Part shown: positions 52,271 to 61,172 of the stretch, in pieces
Numbering within the stretch: the stretch's first letter is position 1
Layout of the letters: each line of letters starts with the position of its first letter
Source of the DNA: Paracidovorax oryzae ATCC 19882
Lineage (GTDB): Bacteria; Pseudomonadota; Gammaproteobacteria; Burkholderiales; Burkholderiaceae_C
Length of the DNA: 64,000 nucleotides
Assembly: GCF_000687165.1 (NCBI RefSeq)
Contig: NZ_JMKU01000008.1
Location: forward strand, 124,001-188,000
Reading direction: 5' to 3'
Made by a program: the position numbers and the translations under genes
The notes under the pieces: generated by a model
The model's input: only the letters and a program-made list of their open reading frames with translations
Database searches by the model: none
Told to the model about the DNA's origin: nothing

Positions 52271-53344
52271 ATGCCCCTTTCCGACGATCCCGATCGCGCC
52301 CTGCGCGAAGATCCCTCTTCCTCCGATCCCGAGACGGCCGACGCGGACGCGCAGGCCCGGGATGCGGGCGCCGCCGCCCATGTGCCTGAGCATCCGGTGG
52401 TGGTCATCACGGGAGCCTCCAGCGGCATCGGCCATGCCACCGCACTGGCCTTCGCGCGCCGCGGGGCCTGCCTGGTGCTGGCATCGCGCAACCCCGATAC
52501 GCTGGCCCCCGTGGCGCTGGCCTGCCGCAAGGCCGGCGGCCATGCCATCGGCGTGCCCACCGACGTCACCGATGCCTCCGCGGTGCGCGTGCTCGCGCAG
52601 AAGGCGCTGCGGCATTTCGGGCGCATCGATGTCTGGGTGAACGGCGTGGGCGTGGGCGCGATCGGCCGCTTCGACGAGGTGCCCGTGGAGGCCCACCGCC
52701 GGGTGCTGGAGGCCAATCTGCTGGGGCACCTGCACGGCGCGCACGCGGTGCTGCCGCATTTCCGGGAGCGCGGCGCGGGCCGGCTCATCAACCTCATCTC
52801 CCTGGGCGGCTGGGTGCCGGCGCCCTACGCGGCGGCCTACACCGCCAGCAAGTTCGGCCTGCGGGGCCTGTCCGAGAGCCTGCGCGCCGAGGTGTCCGAC
52901 CTGCCGCACGTGCATGTCTGCGATGTGGCGCCGACCTTCGTCGATTCGCCCGGCCTCTCGCATGGCGCCAACTACACGGGCCGGCGCATCCGGCCGCCGC
53001 TGCCGATGGTCGATCCACACCGGGTCGCCGACACCGTGGTGGGGCTGTCGAGGGCCCTGCGCCCGCGCTCCGTGACCTGGATGGGCCTCGGGGCGCTGCC
53101 TGGCCGGGTGGCGCATGCGGTGGCGCCCGACACCGTGGCGCGCTGGATGCGCTGCCTGTCCGACTGGGGCCTCTCCCGGGCACACCCGGAGCCCGAAAGC
53201 GACGGCAACCTCTTCGCGCCCTCGCAGGGCACGGCGGTGGCCGGCGGACACCGCAAGCGCCGCGCCGGCGCGCTGGGGCTGGTGGCGGCCCTGGGCGTGG
53301 CGGGCATCGCCTACGGCTGGTGGGCCGGGCGCCAGCGGCGCTGA
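52271..53344 (+). CDS. Short-chain dehydrogenase/reductase with membrane tail
   Basis: The 357-residue SDR has the cofactor motif TGASSGIG (about residues 49-56) and an NGVGVGAI region in place of the usual NNAG. The catalytic residues are a Ser in LINLISLGGW and Tyr/Lys in YAAAYTASKFGL. An acidic N-terminal extension of about 40 residues precedes the domain, and a C-terminal hydrophobic segment (ALGLVAALGVAGIAYGWW) may anchor it. Substrate is unknown. It starts directly behind the terminator of the effector candidate. Confidence 0.9.
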   Translation: MPLSDDPDRALREDPSSSDPETADADAQARDAGAAAHVPEHPVVVITGASSGIGHATALAFARRGACLVLASRNPDTLAPVALACRKAGGHAIGVPTDVTDASAVRVLAQKALRHFGRIDVWVNGVGVGAIGRFDEVPVEAHRRVLEANLLGHLHGAHAVLPHFRERGAGRLINLISLGGWVPAPYAAAYTASKFGLRGLSESLRAEVSDLPHVHVCDVAPTFVDSPGLSHGANYTGRRIRPPLPMVDPHRVADTVVGLSRALRPRSVTWMGLGALPGRVAHAVAPDTVARWMRCLSDWGLSRAHPEPESDGNLFAPSQGTAVAGGHRKRRAGALGLVAALGVAGIAYGWWAGRQRR

Positions 53345-53484
53345 CCCGCTGACCACGCCGTCTGCTACCGGGCGGCGGCAGCTCATCAATACCTCGACCG
53401 TGGCGAGGGGGCTTTGCGGGCGCGGCACAATGCCGCGTTTTGCGGATCCGGGCGGTGCCTGGGCCCGCCACAAACCGCCCTTTC

Positions 53485-55191
53485 ATGGTGTTTTCGCTCT
53501 CCTGGTTCGTACCCCGTGGGCGTGCGCTGCTGCGCAGCCCGTGGCTTCCCCTGGTACTGGTTTGCCTGCTGGCCCTGGGCCTGATCATGCTGGGCCACGA
53601 CGGCAAGCGCGTGGCGCAGCTTGTCGCGCTGGCCGCGCCCCCCTTCGTGTGGCTGTTCTGGCCCGTGCGCCGCGCCTGGGTACATCGCCTGCGGGCCGCG
53701 CTGCTGTGGGCCTGGGCGATGGCGTTCGCGCTCGACGGCGTGGCGCGCGCCCACCTGCTGGACGCTTACCAGGCTGCGCCGGACAGCGCGATGGTGCTGG
53801 GTGCCGTGGCCAACACCAATGCGCGGGAGGGCTCCGAGTACCTGCGCATGCACTGGCGTGCCGCGCTGCTCGCGGCATGCGGCGTGATGGCAGTGGCGGC
53901 GGTCCTGGCCGCCGGCCTGTCGCGGGGGCTGCGCAGTCCGGAGCCGTCGGCCCGGGAGTTGCCCCGGCCACCGTCGCGCGCGCGCCGCGCGGCCCTGTGG
54001 GGGGTGGGCGGCGTGGTGATGCTGTCGGGTGCCGCGGCCTATGCCAGCAAGCCCTGGCGGCGGCTGCACCCGGTGATTTTCTGGACGCAGTGGGGCGACA
54101 AGGTGGAGCACGTGCGCGCCGACTGGGCCGGTCAGCAGGGCGCGCGGCAGGCGCTGCTCGAACGCGCGCGCGCCGATGCCCCCTCCATGGCGGAAGACGG
54201 GCCCGCACTCGTGGTGCTCGTGATTTCCGACAGCGTGAACCGCGACAACATGTCGCTCTACGGCTATGGCCGGCCCACCACGCCGGGGCTGCAGGCGCAG
54301 CAGGCGGTGCTGGGCGAGGCGTTCACGGCCTTCCGCCAGGCCTGGTCGGTCGATGCGACCACGCTGCCCGCGCTGCGCAATTTCTTCCGCTTCGGCGAGC
54401 CCGATGCGGCACACCCCCACCATGCGCTGGCCATCGCGCGCGCGGCCGGCTACAAGGTCTGGTGGATGAGCAACCACGACGACGTGGGCATCGAGCAGAT
54501 GCATGCGCGCATGGCGGACGTCACCGGAATGAACAACCGCACGCCCGGCCGCTCCGGCGCCTCGCTCGACGGCGAGGTGCTCGATGACCTGGAGAAAGCG
54601 CTGGCCGATCCCGCGCCGCGCAAGCTGCTCGTGCTGCATCTCATGGGCGCGCACCCGCACTACGACCTGCGCTTCCCGGAGGGCGCCAATCCCTTCGACG
54701 ACCGGCCGGATGCGGTGGATGACAGCCTGGCGCGCGCCGGCAGGCCGGCCTGGCTGCGGGACCGGCGCGAGGAATACGACGCCGCGGTGCTCTACCACGA
54801 CGGCATCGTCTCCACCATCCTGCGGCGTACCCGCGAAGGCGGCACGCCGGGCGGCTACCGGTCCTTCATGTACCTCTCCGACCATGGGCAGGAGGTGGGC
54901 CATGGCGCCAACTGGGCCGGGCACAGCCCCTCCACCCCCGCGGGCTACCGCATCCCTGCCATCGTGTGGCACAACGGCCGTGCGCCGCTGGCCCCGCAGG
55001 AGCTGGAGCGGCGCCCGCTGCGCGCGGACTGGGCGGGCCATACGCTGGTGCAGCTGCTGCGCATCGACTGGAAGGGCTATCGGGCCGACCGCGACGTGCT
55101 TGGCGCGGGCTACCGGTGGTTTCCACCGGAAGTGGCAGCCCTGGCCGAAGCGCCCCGCGCCCAGGCACAGCCCGGGCCGGCCGCGCACTGA
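53485..55191 (+). CDS. Phosphoethanolamine transferase-like sulfatase-fold protein
   Basis: This 568-residue protein has three or four N-terminal membrane segments (LVLVCLLALGLIML, LVALAAPPFVWLFW and others) and a periplasmic alkaline-phosphatase-fold domain from about residue 230. Features shared with EptA/CptA are SDSVNRDNMSLYGYGRPTTP, a Thr-containing SVDATTLPALRNFF where the nucleophile Thr is expected, LHLMGAHPHYDLRFP and YLSDHGQEVGHG. It would transfer phosphoethanolamine to lipopolysaccharide core or lipid A. A start at 53440 would add 15 residues; the Met at 53485 gives a better membrane-signal start. Acceptor specificity cannot be told. Confidence 0.82.
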   Translation: MVFSLSWFVPRGRALLRSPWLPLVLVCLLALGLIMLGHDGKRVAQLVALAAPPFVWLFWPVRRAWVHRLRAALLWAWAMAFALDGVARAHLLDAYQAAPDSAMVLGAVANTNAREGSEYLRMHWRAALLAACGVMAVAAVLAAGLSRGLRSPEPSARELPRPPSRARRAALWGVGGVVMLSGAAAYASKPWRRLHPVIFWTQWGDKVEHVRADWAGQQGARQALLERARADAPSMAEDGPALVVLVISDSVNRDNMSLYGYGRPTTPGLQAQQAVLGEAFTAFRQAWSVDATTLPALRNFFRFGEPDAAHPHHALAIARAAGYKVWWMSNHDDVGIEQMHARMADVTGMNNRTPGRSGASLDGEVLDDLEKALADPAPRKLLVLHLMGAHPHYDLRFPEGANPFDDRPDAVDDSLARAGRPAWLRDRREEYDAAVLYHDGIVSTILRRTREGGTPGGYRSFMYLSDHGQEVGHGANWAGHSPSTPAGYRIPAIVWHNGRAPLAPQELERRPLRADWAGHTLVQLLRIDWKGYRADRDVLGAGYRWFPPEVAALAEAPRAQAQPGPAAH

Positions 55192-55366
55192 CCATCGCGC
55201 GGCAGGGGGCGTGGCCGTGTGGGGCCTCCTCCTACAGCCATCGGCGCGATGCGTGCCTAGGATGGCTCCAGCCGCTGCCGCGCGGCCCGCCCCGCCGCAT
55301 GCCGGTTCCGGCTGCTTCCCCGAACGCTCCACGGCGCCGCGGCACCACCAGCACAGGACACACGCC

Positions 55367-55753
55367 ATGAAGTCTTCCGCCCCCACTGCCGGCGTCCGCG
55401 CTGCCGCTGCCGCGCCCACCGCCGTGCCCTTCACGTTCTATGCAGCCAACGGCCGCGTCTATGCGAGCAACGTCAAGGACAAGCTCGTCGACCTGGGCCG
55501 CCTGGACCGCGACGGCACCGGCTACGCCTACCAGCTCGATGCCGACGAGAAGATCGCCGCGGGCGGTTTCGAATCGCCCGAACATGCGCTGGCCTCCATC
55601 GTGGGTGCGATCACCTTCCTCTTCCTCGACGGCCAGTTCACCGCGCTGGCCGACGTGGGCGGCGAGCGGCCCGATCTCATCGACGCTCCGCAGATCCACG
55701 TTACCCTGGATGCCCTGGGCAAGGGTGAGCCGGCCATCGCGGCCGATGTCTGA
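55367..55753 (+). CDS. Hypothetical protein, 128 aa
   Basis: I do not recognise a family. The protein starts with an Ala/Thr-rich region (residues 1-20). A compact soluble domain follows, with FTFYAANGRVYASNVKDKLVDLGRLDRDGTGYAYQLDADEKIAAGGFESPEHALASIVGAI split between beta-rich and helical parts, and it ends in QIHVTLDALGKGEPAIAADV. There is no signal peptide, membrane segment or catalytic motif. An ACAGGA site lies upstream. It sits alone between the transferase and MscS genes. Confidence 0.6.
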   Translation: MKSSAPTAGVRAAAAAPTAVPFTFYAANGRVYASNVKDKLVDLGRLDRDGTGYAYQLDADEKIAAGGFESPEHALASIVGAITFLFLDGQFTALADVGGERPDLIDAPQIHVTLDALGKGEPAIAADV

Positions 55754-55943
55754 GCCCGCCGCGGCGGCGCCGGCATGGCCGGACCTCCGGGTGCCGGCGC
55801 CCTCCTGAGCGGGGTGGCCGGGCGGCACAGGCCGCGTGCTGCTGCCGCATTCCTTTTCTTTCCTTTCGTTTTTTCTTCCACCGACGCCGCTCCGGCACCT
55901 CCCCATCGCGGGAGGCGGGGCGGGCCATCGAGCAAGGAGTTGC

Positions 55944-57104
55944 ATGCTGAACGACGCCCCCTCCACCGCCTCCCTCCTGTCCTGGTTCCGCGACGAGACC
56001 GTCTGGGGACTTTCTCTGTCGAGCATCGCGCTGGCCGTCGCCTCGGCGCTCGGCGTGTACCTGGGCATCACGCTGCTGCTGGGCCTGGCGCAGCGGCGCA
56101 CCCGCCGGCTCGCCGAGACACGTGCGGCACAGGGGCGGGAGGGGGCGGGCAGCGTGGCGGCCGTGGCCGCCGAAGTGCTGGGCGGCACCAGCCACCTGCT
56201 GATCCTGCTCGTGGCGCTGCTGGTCGGCGTGGGCATGCTGGACCTGGCGCCGCGCTGGCAGGCCCGCGTGGGGCAGCTCTGGTTCATCGCACTGGCACTG
56301 CAGATGGCGCTGTGGGGAACGCGCGCGATCGGCATCGCCATCCGGCGCTACGAGGCACGGCACCTGGGGACACCGTCGGTGCAGGTGAGCGCCTCGGGAA
56401 CGCTGATGTCCTGGGGGCTGCGCACCTTGCTGTGGGCCACCATCGTGCTGGCGATGCTCGCCAACCTCGGGGTCAACATCACGGCCTTCGTGGCGAGCCT
56501 GGGCGTGGGTGGCATCGCCATCGCCCTGGCCGTGCAGAACGTGCTGGGCGACCTTTTCGCATCGCTCGCCATCGCCGTGGACAAGCCGTTCGAGGTGGGC
56601 GATTTCATCGTGGTGGGCAGCGTGGCGGGCACGGTGCAGCAGATCGGCGTGAAGACCACGCGCATCCGCAGCCTGGGCGGCGAGCAGGTCGTGATGTCCA
56701 ACACCGACCTGCTCAAGCAGACCATCAACAACTACCGCTACCTGCAGGAGCGGCGCATCGTCTTCACCTTCTCCGTGAGCTACGCCACCACCGCGGCGCA
56801 GGCCGAGGCCGTCGCCCAGGCGGTGCAGCGCATCATCGAGGCGCAGGACAAGGTGCGCTTCGACCGCGCGCACCTCAAGGGCTTCGGCGCCAATGCGCTC
56901 GAATACGAGGTGGTCTATATCGTGCTGGACGCGGGCTACAACGCCTACATGGACGTGCAGCAGGCCATCAATCTCGCGATCCTGCGCGAGCTGGGTACGC
57001 TGGGCGTGCAGTTCGGCCTGCCCGTGCGCCAGGTGCTGATGGTTCCCCCCGCGCGTGCCGACGTCCCGGAGGCCGGCGGTTCTTCCCAGGAGGTGTCCCC
57101 ATGA
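55944..57104 (+). CDS. MscS-family mechanosensitive channel
   Basis: The 386-residue channel has four membrane segments, of which the last is the pore helix VASLGVGGIAIALAVQNVLGDLFASLAIAVDKPFEVGDFIVVG with the family's Gly/Ala packing. The MscS beta domain (GTVQQIGVKTTRIRSLGGEQVVMSN) and a C-terminal alpha/beta domain follow. It would open on membrane tension to release solutes. Its stop overlaps the start of a GyrI-like gene (ATGA), so the two are cotranslated. An AAGGAG site supports the ATG at 55944. Confidence 0.93.
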   Translation: MLNDAPSTASLLSWFRDETVWGLSLSSIALAVASALGVYLGITLLLGLAQRRTRRLAETRAAQGREGAGSVAAVAAEVLGGTSHLLILLVALLVGVGMLDLAPRWQARVGQLWFIALALQMALWGTRAIGIAIRRYEARHLGTPSVQVSASGTLMSWGLRTLLWATIVLAMLANLGVNITAFVASLGVGGIAIALAVQNVLGDLFASLAIAVDKPFEVGDFIVVGSVAGTVQQIGVKTTRIRSLGGEQVVMSNTDLLKQTINNYRYLQERRIVFTFSVSYATTAAQAEAVAQAVQRIIEAQDKVRFDRAHLKGFGANALEYEVVYIVLDAGYNAYMDVQQAINLAILRELGTLGVQFGLPVRQVLMVPPARADVPEAGGSSQEVSP

Positions 57105-57571
57105 TCGAAACGCCCCGCATCGTCCATATGGAGGCGCAGCCGGCCGCGCTGTGGCCCGTGTCGTGCACGCGCGAGGAAATCCAGCAGGTCATGGGCCGGA
57201 GCGTGCGCGCCCTGATGGACGCGCTCGCCGCGCAGGGCGTCTCTCCTGCCGGGCCGCTCTTCACCCACCACCTGCGCCGCCCGACGGATACCTTCGAGTT
57301 CCATCTCGGCGTGCCCGTGGACCAGCCCGTCGGCCCCGGGCCGGACGGCGGCCTGCAGCCCGGAGAGTGGCCCGCCATGCGCGTGGCGCGCACAGAGTAC
57401 CGCGGGCGCTATGAAGACCTGCCGCAGGCGTGGGAGACGTTCCATCGGTGGATCGGTGCCCAGGGCGTACGGCCGGCGGAGGATGTGTGGGAGCGCTACC
57501 TCACCGGGCCGGAAACCGGCAGCGACCCGGGCGGCTGGCGCACGGAGCTGATCCAGCCGCTGGCGGACTGA
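57101..57571 (+). CDS. GyrI-like small-molecule-binding domain protein
   Basis: The 156-residue protein matches the GyrI/AraC effector-binding fold as a stand-alone domain: PRIVHMEAQPAALWPVSCTREEIQQVMGRSVRALMDALAAQGV, then PAGPLFTHHLRRPTDTFEFHLGVPVDQPV, and EYRGRYEDLPQAWETFHRWIGAQGV. There is no DNA-binding domain. It is coupled to the MscS gene by an ATGA overlap behind an AGGAGG site. Relatives bind drugs or gyrase; the ligand here is unknown. Confidence 0.82.
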   Translation: MIETPRIVHMEAQPAALWPVSCTREEIQQVMGRSVRALMDALAAQGVSPAGPLFTHHLRRPTDTFEFHLGVPVDQPVGPGPDGGLQPGEWPAMRVARTEYRGRYEDLPQAWETFHRWIGAQGVRPAEDVWERYLTGPETGSDPGGWRTELIQPLAD

Positions 57572-57687
57572 AGCGGCCCGGAGCGGCCCGGCAATGCCTC
57601 CTTATGCGAGGCCTGAGCGGACGGCTGCCCGCATATCCGTTTTTCGAGTTGCCAGCCATATCCCGGAGCGCATGGCACGTGCGTGGC

Positions 57688-57749
57688 TTCGGGCTGCATG
57701 TCCTGGCTTCGGCCGGTGATCGGGATTCCATGGACGGGAACCGCACAGT
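57688..57749 (+). promoter_or_regulatory. Perfect PIP-box (HrpX) promoter
   Basis: TTCGG (57688-57692), 15 bases, TTCGG (57708-57712), 31 bases, then CACAGT (57744-57749). All consensus positions match. The -10 position implies that the first usable start codon is the ATG at 57781. Confidence 0.82.
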
Positions 57750-57780
57750 TTCCTCCATCTTCACGTCTCTTCCCCCGATC

Positions 57781-59409
57781 ATGGTTTCCTCTCCTTCCAT
57801 CACGCCTCCTTCATCCCCCCGCGCCACCAACGCACCGGCCGGGGCCGGGAGGGCGTCATCGTCCGGCACATCCGCAACGTCCGGCCGCTCCGGCGTGCTG
57901 CCCGAGTCCGGCGTACCACGGCGGTCTCCCCCCTTGAGCGCATCGCAGGCATCGGGCACGCCGCGGCCGCGTGCCGCCGTGTTGCCGTCGGTGATCGGTG
58001 CTGCCGGCCAGGTGGCCGCCGGGACTCGCCCGGCCCTGTCCGATGCGGCCTGGGAGCGCATCGCCATGCTGCCGCCCGCGCAGCGCCAGCGGCTGAATGC
58101 CCGGGAGCGGGAGGCGCTGGCGGCTGCGGTGCATGCGCTGCGCAGCCACGTCGAGGCCGAAGGGCTGGATTTCATTCCCGTGTTCGGGCACTGGTCGCTG
58201 CGCACCGACAACTACCGGGAGCTGGGCAAGGCCAGCCAGGACGAGGTGCAGGAAGGCCGTGACACGGTCCCCGCGCGTATCGGCGACTACGGCATGGACT
58301 TCGTGGCGAGCACGGAGTACCGGGGCCGGCCGCAACATCCCGGCGCCGTGGCGTCCATCGCGCCGTCCCCTGGCGGGCAGGTGCCCGGCACGCTTTTGAA
58401 GCTGCCCTTCGACCGCGCGGAGGAATTGCTCACCGTGCTGCTGACGCGCGAGATCGGCGCGGAGGCGGACCTGCGCGCGCCACCCGATGCGCAGGGCCGG
58501 CCCCGCTCCAGCCTCATGTACCAGCCGGCGGTGCGGCCCGTCACGCTGCAGGACGGCAGCACGGTGCATGCACTGCTGTTCGAGACCAACCCCGACGGCG
58601 CCAAGTCGTTGCGGCGCGCGTTCGGCGACGAGGCGGGATTGACCGCCGGGCGGCTGGCCTTCTTCATCGCGGGCGAGGGCGGGTTCGTGCGCGATGGCAA
58701 GCACTACGGCGGGCCGAGTGCCGACTACTGGAAGGCCGGCATGCAGCGGCTCGAAGCGTCGGGCGATGCGCCCGATCCGCTGCTGGCCGAGGCCTACCGC
58801 ATCGCCACGTCCAGCCGCTCCGCGGACGGCGGCCTGTCGCTGGATGCCATGGTGGGTGCCGCCGTGCCGCGCGGCACGTGGCATGGACACCAGGGCTGGC
58901 TCGGCCGGGCCGAAGCGCGGCTGCCGGCGGTGTATGCGCAACCGGGCAGCCCGGCCGCCCATGCCGCGCACCAGCAGCACCAGCGGACGCTGGATACGGC
59001 CCTGGCGGCCTGGCTGTCGGGCGAGGGCGCCGACGTGGTCCGCTCGGAAGGCGGCGACCTGCGCGCGGCCCTGGCCCGCGAACTGCCCGCGCTGCTGAAG
59101 GCGCAGGGATTCGATCCCGCCGTGTACACGGCCTCCGCGGCCGGCGAGCACGGATACGGCCGCCACCTGCTGTACAGCGAATCGGATGCCCGCAGCGGCA
59201 TGCAGGGCCTGTTCAGCCTGCAGGCGGTGGCCTTCGACGTGCAGCGGTACCCGCAGGCCCTGGCGCATCCGGAGGTGTGTGCGGTGTTCGATGCGCCGGA
59301 GGGCACCGCGGTGGCGGTTTTCCTGCACCGCGATATCGATGGCGTGTCGGGCGGGCTGGAGCTTCCGCTGCAGGACCCCTTCGCCACGAAGCGCCGGCGC
59401 CTGCATTGA
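57781..59409 (+). CDS. Candidate type III effector with ChaC-like gamma-glutamylcyclotransferase domain (RipAY-like)
   Basis: The 542-residue protein has a Ser/Pro/Thr-rich N-terminus of about 80 residues and no signal peptide. Residues 130-275 follow the ChaC/GGCT pattern: FIPVFGHWSL (134-140, ChaC VFGYGSL), an Arg-Gly-x-Pro-x-x-PGAV run at 181-190 (ChaC RGtpExPG), and EELLTVLLTRE with Glu224 where ChaC has its catalytic Glu. MYQPAVRPVTLQDGSTVHALLF closes the domain. ChaC enzymes cleave glutathione to 5-oxoproline and Cys-Gly. Ralstonia solanacearum RipAY is a type III effector of this kind, activated by host thioredoxin. The region after residue 290 is long and unassigned. The start is set by the PIP promoter 31 bp upstream; earlier in-frame codons lie within or before the promoter. 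Confidence 0.78.
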   Translation: MVSSPSITPPSSPRATNAPAGAGRASSSGTSATSGRSGVLPESGVPRRSPPLSASQASGTPRPRAAVLPSVIGAAGQVAAGTRPALSDAAWERIAMLPPAQRQRLNAREREALAAAVHALRSHVEAEGLDFIPVFGHWSLRTDNYRELGKASQDEVQEGRDTVPARIGDYGMDFVASTEYRGRPQHPGAVASIAPSPGGQVPGTLLKLPFDRAEELLTVLLTREIGAEADLRAPPDAQGRPRSSLMYQPAVRPVTLQDGSTVHALLFETNPDGAKSLRRAFGDEAGLTAGRLAFFIAGEGGFVRDGKHYGGPSADYWKAGMQRLEASGDAPDPLLAEAYRIATSSRSADGGLSLDAMVGAAVPRGTWHGHQGWLGRAEARLPAVYAQPGSPAAHAAHQQHQRTLDTALAAWLSGEGADVVRSEGGDLRAALARELPALLKAQGFDPAVYTASAAGEHGYGRHLLYSESDARSGMQGLFSLQAVAFDVQRYPQALAHPEVCAVFDAPEGTAVAVFLHRDIDGVSGGLELPLQDPFATKRRRLH

Positions 59410-59536
59410 CGGCCTGCGGCGCACCCGGTGGGCGGGGGCGATCGTTCCATCCATGCGCCGGAGCGTTGCAGGCACCGGGCCTTGGGACTGCCGCGGGCAT
59501 CCCCACGTGTTCTGGAGTTTTCTGGAGAATCCACCC

Positions 59537-60586
59537 ATGTCCACACCATCCCCTCTGCTCGGCAGCCAGCCCCTGGGCCCGCTCTGGCCCACGCTGGACC
59601 CGTTCCTTTTCTGTGCCCACCACGACGATGCCTATCCGCGCGGCAATGGCCGCCTGGGGCCCGACGCACCGCTCGCGGGCCGGCAGATCGGGCAGGATTT
59701 CTCGCGCAAGGACGGCTGGAGCATGTACCACGGCGACGAGGTGCCCGGCTTCCCGCCCCATCCGCACCGCGGCTTCGAGACCGTGACCATCGTGCGCACC
59801 GGCCTCATCGACCATGCCGACTCGCTGGGCGCTGCCGCCCGCTTCGGGCAGGGCGACGTGCAGTGGCTGACCGCGGGCCAGGGCATCGTGCATTCCGAAA
59901 TGTTCCCGCTCCTGGACGCGCAGCAGCCCAACCCGCTCGAGCTGTTCCAGATCTGGCTCAACCTGCCTGCGGCGGACAAGATGGTGCCGCCGCACTTCAC
60001 CATGTTCTGGGCCGGCGACATCCCGCGCCTGGTGTCCACCGACGATGCCGGGCACCGCACCGAACTCACCGTGATCGCCGGGCGGGTGCCCGGCGCGGGC
60101 GCCGAGCCGCTCGCACCGCCCCCGCACTCCTGGGCGGCGCGCGATGCCTCGGACGTGGCCATCTGGACGCTGCGGCTCGCGCCAGGCGCGCGCTACACCC
60201 TGCCTGCCGCGGTGGGGGAGGGCACGCGGCGCATGCTCTACCACTTCGCGGGCGAGGGCGTGCGCGTGGCTGGCGAGGCCGTGGGCCATGCCGCGCTGGA
60301 GCTGCGCGCAGGCGCCGCGGTGGAACTGGTCAACGGCAGCACTGAACAGGCGGCCGAGTTCCTGCTGCTGCAGGGCCGTCCGCTGGGCGAGCCCGTGGTG
60401 CAGTACGGCCCCTTCGTGATGAACTCCGAGGCGCAGATCCACCAGGCGCTGGCGGACTACCGACGCACGCAGTTCGGCGGCTGGCCCTGGGGCGACGGCG
60501 CGCCCGTGCACGGGCCGCAGCCGCGCCGCTTCGCGCGGCGGCCCGGCGAGCCTGCCGACGAAGTGCCCGAGGCGATCGCGTCCTGA
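59537..60586 (+). CDS. Pirin-family protein
   Basis: The 349-residue protein is a bicupin of the pirin family. The N-terminal cupin has the metal motif FPPHPHRGFETVTIVRTG with its His residues, then GDVQWLTAGQGIVHSEM with the remaining His and Glu ligands. The C-terminal cupin (LRLAPGARYTLPA to FLLLQGRPLGEPVVQYGPFVMN) has the usual pirin ending. Bacterial pirins act as quercetinase-like dioxygenases or as enzyme regulators. Long insertions make it larger than the typical 230-290 residues. A TGGAGA-type site lies upstream. Confidence 0.92.
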   Translation: MSTPSPLLGSQPLGPLWPTLDPFLFCAHHDDAYPRGNGRLGPDAPLAGRQIGQDFSRKDGWSMYHGDEVPGFPPHPHRGFETVTIVRTGLIDHADSLGAAARFGQGDVQWLTAGQGIVHSEMFPLLDAQQPNPLELFQIWLNLPAADKMVPPHFTMFWAGDIPRLVSTDDAGHRTELTVIAGRVPGAGAEPLAPPPHSWAARDASDVAIWTLRLAPGARYTLPAAVGEGTRRMLYHFAGEGVRVAGEAVGHAALELRAGAAVELVNGSTEQAAEFLLLQGRPLGEPVVQYGPFVMNSEAQIHQALADYRRTQFGGWPWGDGAPVHGPQPRRFARRPGEPADEVPEAIAS

Positions 60587-60695
60587 TCCCGCACCGGACG
60601 CGGGGCCGGCGGCATGCGCTGCCGGCCGGCGATGCGGGACAATCGGCGCACGTTCTTTTTCTTCCGACTCCACCGTACCGCCAGCCCCTGCCGCC

Positions 60696-61166
60696 ATGAA
60701 TATCTCCAAGGACACCGCCGTCACCCTGAGCTACAAGATCACCAGCCCCGAGGGCAAGCCGCTGGATTCGGGCCACGTGGCCTACCTGCACGGCGGCTAC
60801 GAGAACCTGTTCCCGAAGGTCGAGGCGGTGCTGGACGGCCAGGCCCCCGGCTTCGCCACCACGGTCGAGCTGGCGGTGGCGGATGCCTTCGGCGAGCGCG
60901 ACGAGAGCCTGGTGCGCACCATTCCCAAGGCCGAATTCCCGCCCGGCGTCAAAGTGGGCGGCCAGCTGCGCGGCGTCGGCGACGACGGCCAGCCGCAGCT
61001 CTTCAATGTGGTGAAGATCAAGGGCCCGGTCGTGCATCTGGACGGCAACCACCCCCTGGCGGGCCAGGCCCTGCGCTTTTCCTGCAAGGTGACCGAGGTG
61101 CGGCCCGCCACGGCCGACGAGGTCGCCCACCGCCATGTGCATGGCGGACACGGCCACCACCACTGA
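60696..61166 (+). CDS. slyD: FKBP-type peptidyl-prolyl isomerase SlyD
   Basis: The 156-residue cytoplasmic isomerase and chaperone has an FKBP domain with a flap insert (IF domain): TVTLSYKITSPEGKPLDSG-type start, LHGGYENLFPKVEAVLDGQ, an insert DAFGERDESLVRTIPKAEFP and the return strand LRFSCKVTEVRPATADEV. The His-rich tail HRHVHGGHGHHH is the metal-binding segment of SlyD, here short. It converges on the fimbrial adhesin gene 6 bp away. Confidence 0.93.
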   Translation: MNISKDTAVTLSYKITSPEGKPLDSGHVAYLHGGYENLFPKVEAVLDGQAPGFATTVELAVADAFGERDESLVRTIPKAEFPPGVKVGGQLRGVGDDGQPQLFNVVKIKGPVVHLDGNHPLAGQALRFSCKVTEVRPATADEVAHRHVHGGHGHHH

Positions 61167-61172
61167 GACGGT

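Noticed and set aside
57430..57780. A 117-codon N-terminal extension of the ChaC-like gene
   Set aside because: The extension overlaps the GyrI-like gene and the PIP promoter, and the -10 lies inside it, so translation from upstream is not plausible.
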